A DNA stretch of 15,919 nucleotides, from assembly GCA_026417845.1 (NCBI GenBank), contig JAOACM010000037.1:1-15919 (forward strand). The letters are read 5' to 3'. A model generated the notes under the pieces. The model was not told the DNA's origin, made no database searches, and saw only the letters and a program-made list of their open reading frames with translations. The translations under genes and the position numbers were made by a program. The stretch is from Planctomycetota bacterium (GTDB taxonomy: Bacteria; Planctomycetota; SZUA-567; H5-PLA8; CALKMO01). Shown in pieces: positions 1-6,052 of the stretch. Each line of letters begins with the position of its first letter. Position 1 is the first letter of the stretch.

Positions 1-11
1 AGCTGATCGCC

Positions 12-57
12 CCCCCTGTAACCGCCCGTCGCGTCCTCTCTGACAATCGCCCCTGCA
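12..57. repeat. Diverged dispersed repeat, copy A
   Basis: This 46-bp stretch matches 2889-2934 in the same orientation with no gaps. By eye about 37 of 46 positions agree, and most differences are C/T transitions. The best conserved core is TCTGACAATCGC (39-50). It lies just beyond the 3' end of the glycosidase-like gene, so the two copies bracket that gene. The family is unknown; it could be an intergenic repeat or a remnant of duplicated sequence. Confidence 0.55.
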
Positions 58-90
58 GGCCAACAGCACAACCGGCTCGGGGGGAGCGCA

Positions 91-2391
91 TCAGCCCCTT
101 ATTATGGCCTTGAACTCGTAGGTGCCGGGTCTGTCGGCGACCAGACAGGTGCGCCCCCAGAAGTTGCGGGCGACGGAAGTCCCTGGGGGCGGATGTATTT
201 TTGAGAAGCCCGGCGGCAGTTCCAGCACGAACTCCGGCGAGAGCGCCTCGTCCCCATCCAGGCGCACTTCCCATGCGTAGCGGTCGCGCCCCAGAGGAGC
301 GACGCGGATATCGGCCCTGCCGAACGCCGTTATGCCGCCGGAGACGCCCCAGCCGGAGGGCGCCAGCCACCAGTCGGCCGGAACGCCCCTGCCTGTAATC
401 AGCTGCAGGCCGTCCTCATAGAAGATGAGGTCCCTGAGGAGCAGCCACATCTCGGCGCAGACCCATCCGTGAGGTATGACCACCTTGGGTTTGTGGAAAC
501 TCCAGCAGTCCTTCCAGGCATCCGATATGTCCAGGCCGCCGATCTCCGCCCACGCGGCCGGCGCCTCCTGGTGGGAAAAATACCATTCCAGCGTGGCCCA
601 GACGAGATCGAACAGATCGAGCCACAGGTAACCGTGGGCCTGGGCGATGTCGAAGTACCGCCATTGCGGTTCGGGAACGAACTGATCGTCCCGCCACTTG
701 CGCTCCTGGAAGTACCGCAGGGCCGCGTTGCGTATAGCCACCGACGTCAGGACGGCGCGGCATGGCCATATGATCGAACAGAGATCCCGCGAATTGGGGA
801 AGTTTTTATCCATAGCCTCCGGAAGGCATTCCCTCATGAAGCATCGCTCGTAGGCTATCCACTCGTTGTGCCATTCGCGCGCCTCTTCCCGCCCGAGCGC
901 CATCGCCATGCCTACGGCCGAGGCCAGTCCTCTCAACGCCCAGCTGTTGACGTACACTTCCGGCACATGGAAGTCCATTCTTCCGCGGATAAGTCCCTTC
1001 CTGGAAGGCCACGCGACAGGATGCCCGTTGACTAACATCGGCGATTCGAGCCTGCGCATGCGGAAGATGGTTCCCACCAGGCTCTTTATCGCCGGCCATG
1101 CCTCCTGTACGAACTTCCTGTCCTGGCAGTACATCCATTCCTCGTGCAGCAGCCACAGCAGCTGCCCCGGCGCATCCGCTTCCGGACCGGCTCCGCCGGC
1201 CCACGGATTTTCCAGGTATGTCTCGATCGTTCTCCTGGAGAAATCTCTGAGACCGGCCTTCTGGAACGCGTTGGCGATCATCACGCCGTCGCGGATCCAC
1301 GGGTCGGGATAGTTGGCGGCCGCTATGCGGGCTTCGCCCTCGACGGAGGCATTGAGAAGGTGGGCCATCGAGGCCTGAAATACGCGGGGCACCCGTTCAT
1401 CCGGGAAATTCATCCACCCGAGGAGATCGGCCGGGCGAGGGAAGCCCAGGCGCGGAACGGCCGATATCGCCTTCCATGTCTCCTCCTTCAGGACGCGGAC
1501 CTCTTCCGATGCCGGTTTCAGCCTGATGTCGTCGAAGCGTCCGGCGGGAGGAACGCAGAAGAGGACCCGGATCGTCTCCGATCCGTCCCGTTTCCCGGCG
1601 CGTCCGCGCCTCCCGAGATCGAAGGAGACGAGAGCGGAAGCGAGGCCGCTGGAATCGAAGACCCGTCCGGCCGGATCCTTCCCATCGCCTGGCGATGGGG
1701 GATACGCCCATTTGCCGTTCGCCGAGTACGAGGCGAATCTGACGCCGTCAGGCTTACGGTCCGGCCTTGCTGCCAGACGCCCGTTCAGCAGGATATCCCC
1801 CCTGCCGGTGATCTCGATTTCTCTTAATGGGCCGCCGGCAGGACCGACCGGCGCCAGAAGCAGATGCGCCCGCATTCCCCGGACCCGCCCGCCCCGGTTG
1901 CGCCCCCGGCCCGGCAACGGGCGGAACGATAGCGCAGCCTCCAACCACGCGCGCCCGGCCGGAGGCGGTTCGACCAGGGGCGACAAGGTCAGTTCGCACA
2001 TGGCCCCGGGCACATCGAAGGCCCACGTCACGTCGCCGCCAGAGCCTGAAAACCACGCCGCCTTTTTCGCCGCCTCGGCCCACTTTTCCAGCGCCGGCCT
2101 CCCGGTCCGCCTGCTCCAGACCGGCGGCCTGGGATCGTAGCCCCGCCCCGTGAACGGGGCGACGCGGTATATTCCATCCTCGTCGGACAGCAGGAAGCAG
2201 GCGCCGTAAGTTTTCCAGCCCGGCGAGAACCATCCGCCACCGTCGCAAAATGTTTTTTCCTCTAATGGGCAACCGGGCGCCCCTATTACCAGGTGCGCAT
2301 CTTCTTTCGGCCACGGAAGGGCATCCGGCTCCATCAACCTGATGAATTCCAAGTCCCTCCTGTCCGGAAGGGTTCCCGTTTCGTTCGGCAT
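91..2391 (-). CDS. (alpha/alpha)6-barrel glycosidase-like protein (GH15/six-hairpin type), cytosolic
   Basis: A protein of about 766 aa, probably an intracellular carbohydrate-active enzyme; the substrate is not known. The N-terminal half looks like a beta-rich domain. The central part, from YPDPWIRDG (nt ~1287-1313) onward, has the alternating helical pattern of six-hairpin glycosidases. It includes a WIRDG motif and a PGQLLWLLHEEW helix like those of glucoamylase/trehalase-type barrels. Near the C-terminus PHGWVCAEMWLLLRDL (~nt 430-475) leads into a final beta domain, as in barrel proteins that end with a helix carrying an Ala/Glu pair. No signal peptide or TM segment is seen. I chose ATG 2391. 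The frame stays open to GTG 2436, which would add 15 arginine-rich residues but has a poorly spaced AGG; ATG 2391 has only a weak GAG upstream, so the start is uncertain. It stands alone, divergent from groESL. The reading frame is surely coding; the exact family is tentative. Confidence 0.75.
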   Translation of the reverse strand: MPNETGTLPDRRDLEFIRLMEPDALPWPKEDAHLVIGAPGCPLEEKTFCDGGGWFSPGWKTYGACFLLSDEDGIYRVAPFTGRGYDPRPPVWSRRTGRPALEKWAEAAKKAAWFSGSGGDVTWAFDVPGAMCELTLSPLVEPPPAGRAWLEAALSFRPLPGRGRNRGGRVRGMRAHLLLAPVGPAGGPLREIEITGRGDILLNGRLAARPDRKPDGVRFASYSANGKWAYPPSPGDGKDPAGRVFDSSGLASALVSFDLGRRGRAGKRDGSETIRVLFCVPPAGRFDDIRLKPASEEVRVLKEETWKAISAVPRLGFPRPADLLGWMNFPDERVPRVFQASMAHLLNASVEGEARIAAANYPDPWIRDGVMIANAFQKAGLRDFSRRTIETYLENPWAGGAGPEADAPGQLLWLLHEEWMYCQDRKFVQEAWPAIKSLVGTIFRMRRLESPMLVNGHPVAWPSRKGLIRGRMDFHVPEVYVNSWALRGLASAVGMAMALGREEAREWHNEWIAYERCFMRECLPEAMDKNFPNSRDLCSIIWPCRAVLTSVAIRNAALRYFQERKWRDDQFVPEPQWRYFDIAQAHGYLWLDLFDLVWATLEWYFSHQEAPAAWAEIGGLDISDAWKDCWSFHKPKVVIPHGWVCAEMWLLLRDLIFYEDGLQLITGRGVPADWWLAPSGWGVSGGITAFGRADIRVAPLGRDRYAWEVRLDGDEALSPEFVLELPPGFSKIHPPPGTSVARNFWGRTCLVADRPGTYEFKAIIRG

Positions 2392-2463
2392 GGCGTCTCG
2401 CTTTCGAAAACTTCGCGAAAGTTCCCCCCGCGACACCGCGCAAATGCACCTGTCCGCGCGGCC

Positions 2464-2530
2464 GTGCCAAATGCCAGGCTATCCGCTGCCTTCCAGCCGG
2501 TTGTGATACCGCTCCGCCGGCATCTGGCAC
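2464..2530. repeat. Inverted repeat upstream of the glycosidase-like gene
   Basis: GTGCCAAATGCC (2464-2475) and GGCATCTGGCAC (2519-2530) are reverse complements at 11 of 12 positions, separated by 43 bp. On the minus strand the structure lies 73-139 nt upstream of ATG 2391, where an operator or leader hairpin could act on the gene. No T-run follows, so it is not an intrinsic terminator. Each arm is itself not palindromic, so a two-site operator is less likely than a hairpin or a transposon-like remnant. Confidence 0.45.
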
Positions 2531-2888
2531 GAGAATGCTAGGTCGGAGTTCCGTTCCCGTCAAGCACGCCTGTCGGGGGACCGGTTATGAGGGTGCATGG
2601 CCGCAACCGCTGAGTTCGGGATGTATGAGGTCTGGAGGCCAGATCCGCCTTCTTCGTCCGCCCGGTTCGTAAGGGAGCGGACCGGATATGTACCCGGGAT
2701 GCGTCCCCCGCGGGTTAGTGCCTATCCAGGAACCGGTTGCGATGCCCCTGGACGGGAGGGAGATTCGCGCGGACGGCAATGGAGCTTGCCCCAGCCATTC
2801 AGAGTAGATGTGCTCCCACCTGGCTGCGTTCCTCGCGATTTTTAGCCCACCTCCTTTCAGAGAACACCGGAGGTAAGCCCGCGCCGCC

Positions 2889-2934
2889 CCGCCCGCAACC
2901 GTCTGTCGCGTTCTTTCTGACAATCGCGCCAGCA
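2889..2934. repeat. Diverged dispersed repeat, copy B
   Basis: Partner of the 46-bp sequence at 12-57, same orientation, sharing TGTCGCGT- and TCTGACAATCGC-type blocks (core TCTGACAATCGC at 2916-2927). It ends 43 bp before the palindromic element at 2978. The pair flanks the glycosidase-like gene at a distance of about 2.88 kb. Confidence 0.55.
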
Positions 2935-2977
2935 AACCAGCGCAACGGCTCCATCCGGGAGTTTGGGACAGACTCCA

Positions 2978-3054
2978 AGAGCCTGTCCAAAAACTTCCCG
3001 CCAAGCGGTGCGGATCGCTGAGCATATAAGCTGAGCACTGGAGGTTTTCGGATA
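2978..3054. repeat. Palindromic MITE/REP-like element, copy 1
   Basis: The left arm (2978-2998) begins AGAGCCTGTCC and continues AAAAACTTCC. The right arm (3039-3054) reads GGAGGTTTTCGGATAG. Reverse-complemented, the right arm matches 13 of 16 positions of the left arm, and two of the three differences are G-T wobbles in an RNA hairpin. The interior contains a direct repeat of GCTGAGC (3017-3023 and 3030-3036). The left arm is nearly the same as the arms of the element at 10126-10208, while the interiors differ, as expected of short non-autonomous elements with shared termini. The outer end of the right arm has decayed. No transposase is present in the window. Confidence 0.6.
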
Positions 3055-3231
3055 GAATGGATCAGAGAACAAGGGCTCTGCTACTTTGTGTCGCAACATA
3101 TTGTCGCTCTATGAGTTGCGGTTGGACGATCCGGAGTATTCAGGCTCAAGTCCTTGCTTTGCAAAGGCTTATGCCTTAAAAGCGCAACAAAGTCCCAAGA
3201 CGATATTAAGGCGCCAAAGTCCACAATATAG

Positions 3232-3326
3232 AAAAAAGTGGCATAATGACCGTTTCCTGTTCTTGGATATGGTCAGTCTGACAGGATCGCAGAATCAAAA
3301 AAGTGGCAGCTCCTCATATGGTCAGT
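3232..3326. promoter_or_regulatory. Duplicated short motifs upstream of the groESL promoter (candidate activator sites)
   Basis: Two words occur twice each in the same order: AAAAAAGTGGCA at 3232-3243 and 3297-3308, and ATATGGTCAGT at 3267-3277 and 3316-3326. The first ATATGGTCAGT runs into GTCAGTCTGAC (3272-3282), a perfect 5+1+5 palindrome. The sites lie roughly 45-140 bp upstream of a -24/-12 promoter, the usual range for enhancer-binding activators of sigma-54 RNA polymerase. Seen: the repeats and palindrome. Inferred: activator binding. Confidence 0.4.
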
Positions 3327-3371
3327 ACGTAACATTTTTTAAAATAATAAGTTGCGGTCGAAATTTTATAT

Positions 3372-3387
3372 TGGCCCGCGCATTGCT
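3372..3387 (+). promoter_or_regulatory. Sigma-54 (RpoN) type -24/-12 promoter for groESL
   Basis: TGGCCCGCGCATTGCT matches the RpoN consensus TGGCACG-N4-TTGCW at every conserved base except A to C at one position. The GG and GC doublets are exactly 10 bp apart, the spacing RpoN requires. Transcription would start near 3398, leaving a leader of about 70 nt before the groES GTG. I saw no convincing sigma-70 promoter at this spacing and no CIRCE inverted repeat. Sigma-54 control of a groESL copy is known from NifA-regulated groESL3 of Bradyrhizobium, so the arrangement is plausible. Confidence 0.5.
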
Positions 3388-3466
3388 TTGATCAGATAGT
3401 CTCATGTGGAGATGGGATTGATCTTTTCTGGTTTGGGTGGATTTTCAGGGAATGGGAGGCGCTACT

Positions 3467-3769
3467 GTGGGTAAAACTGTGATTACGCCTTTGGGCGACA
3501 AGATCCTGGTAAAGAGGCTGGAGGCAGAGGAAAAGACCAAGGGGGGTATAGTATTACCCGATACTGCCAAAGAGAAGCCTAAGGAAGGGAAGGTAATTGC
3601 AGTCGGATCCGGGAGACTTCTGGATAATGGGAAGCGTGCGGAGTTTCAGGTGAAGAAGGGCGACAGGATACTCTTCAGTTCCTATGCGGGGACTGAGATC
3701 AAGATAGAGGGCGAGGAGTATCTGCTGATGCCTGAGGAAGATGTTCTTGCGATCGTGAAGGAGTCGTAA
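3467..3769 (+). CDS. groES: Co-chaperonin GroES (Hsp10)
   Basis: Forms the heptameric lid of the GroEL chamber in the cytosol and drives ATP-dependent protein folding. The 100-aa product, starting MGKTVITPLGDKILVKR, is full length for the family (usually 94-100 aa). It shows the mobile loop around EEKTKGGIVLPDTAKEKP, which carries the GGIVLP segment that contacts GroEL, followed by the EGKVIAVGSG and KKGDRILFSSYAGTEIK strands. I chose GTG 3467 because GGGAGG (3454-3459) sits 7 nt upstream and the protein then starts as GroES proteins do. ATG 3452 and GTG 3437 are in frame upstream, but AGGG directly abuts ATG 3452 and the extra residues do not fit the family. groEL follows after 71 nt, the usual bicistronic order. 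Confidence 0.96.
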   Translation: MGKTVITPLGDKILVKRLEAEEKTKGGIVLPDTAKEKPKEGKVIAVGSGRLLDNGKRAEFQVKKGDRILFSSYAGTEIKIEGEEYLLMPEEDVLAIVKES

Positions 3770-3840
3770 GGCTCTGCCAGGCAGGGAAGGGGAGCAAGGC
3801 TGAAGAAGGCGGGTTTGTTTTCGGATAAAGGAGTTCGAGG

Positions 3841-5463
3841 ATGGGCGCGAAGCAGCTGGCATTCGATCAGGAGGCGCGAGAGGCGTTGCGCCAGGGCGTG
3901 AAACAGCTGGCGAAGGCATTGCGGGTAACGCTCGGCCCGCGCGGTCGGTGCGTTGTGATCGAGAAATCCTTCGGGTCGCCCGTTGTGGCCAATGACGGGG
4001 TGACGGTGGCGAAGGAAATAGAGCTTGAGGACAAGTATGCGAATATGGGCGCGCAGCTAGTCCGCGAGGTCGCCAGCAAAACCAACGATGTGGCTGGCGA
4101 CGGAACGACGACAGCGACCGTTCTGGCGGAGACCATATTCGAGGAAGGCCTGAGGAACGTTACGGCCGGGGCGAACGCGCCCGCGATAAAGCGCGGCATA
4201 GAAAAAGCGGTCGAAGCGATCTGCAAAGAGCTCGACAGGATGTCCAAGCCCGTGTCCGGGAAGGACGACATAGCGAAGGTCGCCGCGATAGCCGCCAACA
4301 ACGACAGGGAGATCGGCGAGAAGATCGCGGAGGCCATGGACAAGGTCGGGAAGGACGGGTGCATAACGGTGGAAGAGGGCAAGAGCCTGAAGACCGAGGT
4401 CGAGCTGGTGGAAGGGATGCAGTTCGACCGCGGGTACCTTTCCCCGCACTTCGTGACCAACGTCCAGACGATGGAGTGCGTGCTGGAGAACGCCTATGTC
4501 CTGATCCACGAGAAGAAGCTGAGTTCGGTCAAGGACATGGTGCCTCTGCTGGAGAAGATAGCGCAGAGCGGCAAACCGCTGCTGGTGATAGCGGAAGAGG
4601 TCGAGGGCGAGGCGCTGGCGACGCTGGTGGTCAACAAGCTGCGGGGCACACTGCCGTGTTGCGCCGTCAAGGCGCCCGGCTACGGCGACAGGCGCAAGGC
4701 GATGCTCGGCGACATCGCCGTGCTGACCGGCGGCAAGGCTATCTTCGAGGACCTCGGCATCAATCTGGAGAGCATCAAGCTGGAGGACCTCGGCCGCGTC
4801 AAGAAAGTTGTCGTTGACAAGGACTATACCACTCTTATTGAAGGCGCCGGGGATACGAAGGAGATTCAGGGACGCATCGCTCAGATCAAGAAGGAGATTG
4901 AGACCACTACGAGCGATTACGACAGGGAGAAGCTCCAGGAACGGCTGGCCAAGCTGGCGGGGGGCGTCGCCCAGATCAATGTGGGCGGTTCGACTGAGAC
5001 CGAAATGAAGGAGCGGAAGCTCCGCGTAGAGGATGCCCTCAATGCGGCCCGCGCGGCGGTTCAGGAAGGCATCCTGCCTGGCGGCGGGGTGGCTCTGGTC
5101 AGGGCGGTCAGGGCGCTGGACGGTGTCAAGGCTGAAGGCGACGAGAAACTCGGCGTTGATATCGTCCGCAGGGCAGTCGAAAGTCCCATGAAGCAGATCG
5201 CCTGGAACGCGGGATGGGACGGCTCGGTAGTGGTGAACAAAGTCAAGGAGGATAAAAATCCCAATTACGGATTCAACGCTGCTGCAGGCGAGTTCTGCGA
5301 CATGCTGACGGCCGGCATCTATGACCCGACCAAGGTCGTCAAGACGGCGCTGCGCAACGCCGCGTCGGTCTCTTCTCTGCTGCTTACGACGGACGCGGTC
5401 ATCAGCGAGATCCCGAAGAAGGAGAAGCCGGCTTCGCCCCCGCCAGGCGGCGACATGTACTGA
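3841..5463 (+). CDS. groEL: Chaperonin GroEL (Hsp60)
   Basis: The 60-kDa subunit of the tetradecameric ATP-dependent folding chamber, cytosolic, working with the GroES encoded just upstream. At 540 aa it is the normal length. The equatorial ATP-binding motif VAGDGTTTATVLAE includes Asp87, matching the conserved position. The apical domain (about 190-375) contains EEVEGEALATLVVNK and the conserved KAPGYGDRRKAML. GGVAQINVGGSTETEMKERK and ILPGGGVAL mark the return to the equatorial domain. AAAGGAG lies 7 nt before ATG 3841, a strong ribosome site. The C-terminal tail ends KKEKPASPPPGGDMY and lacks the flexible GGM repeat typical of many GroELs; some lineages have such variant tails. It is transcribed with groES and closed by a strong terminator. 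Confidence 0.98.
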   Translation: MGAKQLAFDQEAREALRQGVKQLAKALRVTLGPRGRCVVIEKSFGSPVVANDGVTVAKEIELEDKYANMGAQLVREVASKTNDVAGDGTTTATVLAETIFEEGLRNVTAGANAPAIKRGIEKAVEAICKELDRMSKPVSGKDDIAKVAAIAANNDREIGEKIAEAMDKVGKDGCITVEEGKSLKTEVELVEGMQFDRGYLSPHFVTNVQTMECVLENAYVLIHEKKLSSVKDMVPLLEKIAQSGKPLLVIAEEVEGEALATLVVNKLRGTLPCCAVKAPGYGDRRKAMLGDIAVLTGGKAIFEDLGINLESIKLEDLGRVKKVVVDKDYTTLIEGAGDTKEIQGRIAQIKKEIETTTSDYDREKLQERLAKLAGGVAQINVGGSTETEMKERKLRVEDALNAARAAVQEGILPGGGVALVRAVRALDGVKAEGDEKLGVDIVRRAVESPMKQIAWNAGWDGSVVVNKVKEDKNPNYGFNAAAGEFCDMLTAGIYDPTKVVKTALRNAASVSSLLLTTDAVISEIPKKEKPASPPPGGDMY

Positions 5464-5517
5464 GAAATGCCGCGCTGCCGTGGTCCGCGGGGGGCGGGCG
5501 GCTTCAGGGTTTGACAG

Positions 5518-5549
5518 GGGCTGGCTGCCGGATGGCGGCCAGCCCTTTT
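5518..5549 (+). terminator. Rho-independent terminator of groES-groEL
   Basis: The arms GGGCTGGCTGCC (5518-5529) and GGCGGCCAGCCC (5534-5545) pair at all 12 positions, one a G-U wobble, around a GGAT loop. TTTT follows directly (5546-5549). It begins 55 nt after the groEL stop codon and matches the canonical intrinsic terminator. Confidence 0.9.
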
Positions 5550-6052
5550 ATGTTTCCGGCCGGATGTCCGCCGCGTTCCGCCGTAATTGTTTGCCGGGCT
5601 CAGTCTGAGGCTGCTATTCGTAGTGGTACGCTCGAGCGGGGCAGCAATAGCGCTGCCACATATACCCGGCGCCGCTCTGCTCCACACATAAAGGGCAGCA
5701 ACCAATTACGTTCCGCCCCCGCGTCATATGCGGGGGGGGGCGTCAGCCGGGAGTCGGCGGGGGCCGTCGGGGCGGCGCCATCCGCGATGGGATCGGCCGG
5801 GTTTTGGAGAACGGCGGGGGGCCGTCGTCCGTTGTATATGTGTGCGGGGAGGCATGTCTTCCGGGGCGCAAGCCGCTCAGGCCGGGAAGGCTTCGCGCGC
5901 GGTCGGCGGGACGGATTGCGCGCCGCGGTTCCGTGTGCTACAACGTCCCGCGACATCCGTGAGGCGGTGCCGGCCCCGCTCCATCTCCGGGCGGGGAGGC
6001 GATCCGGCGCTCAGGTATCGGACGGCGGAAGGTCAATTGGCGGGGCGCGCGC
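5550..6052. other. 500-bp gene-free region after the groESL terminator
   Basis: No convincing gene was seen here. The region contains a small hairpin word (GGCAGC/GCTGCC within 5640-5658), a homopolymer of nine G (5732-5740) and otherwise unstructured GC-rich DNA. It should hold the promoter of the downstream LamG-like gene, but I found no well-spaced -35/-10 pair. Reading frames on both strands have the arginine- and proline-rich composition of GC-rich noncoding DNA. Confidence 0.5.

Larger units (their letters stand above)
2392..3466. other. 1.1-kb gene-free region between divergent glycosidase-like gene and groES
   Basis: No reading frame here looks like a conserved protein. The left part (2392-2980) is GC-rich and contains an inverted repeat near the glycosidase start, three ACCGGTT-like words (about 2498, 2581 and 2732) and copy B of the dispersed repeat. 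A palindromic element follows (2978-3054). From about 3060 to 3430 the composition becomes visibly AT-richer than the rest of the window, with short palindromes (CTTTGCAAAG at 3157-3166; AAGGC/GCCTT stem at 3164-3177), direct repeats and a sigma-54-type promoter. The stretch appears to hold regulatory and repetitive DNA serving both divergent genes. Confidence 0.6.

Noticed and set aside
2585..3025. 146-codon minus-strand frame in the glycosidase-groES gap
   Set aside because: It crosses the dispersed repeat and the palindromic element, lacks a convincing RBS, and has no recognisable domain. A small orphan gene cannot be fully excluded.
3086..3391. 101-codon plus-strand frame with TTG start before groES
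   Set aside because: It overlaps the direct repeats and the sigma-54-type promoter and has no ribosome site or conserved pattern.
3437..3466. Upstream in-frame groES starts (GTG 3437, ATG 3452)
   Set aside because: The only well-placed Shine-Dalgarno is GGGAGG before GTG 3467, and the family N-terminus starts there.
3100..3466. CIRCE/HrcA operator search upstream of groES
   Set aside because: No TTAGCACTC-N9-GAGTGCTAA-like inverted repeat was found in the leader.
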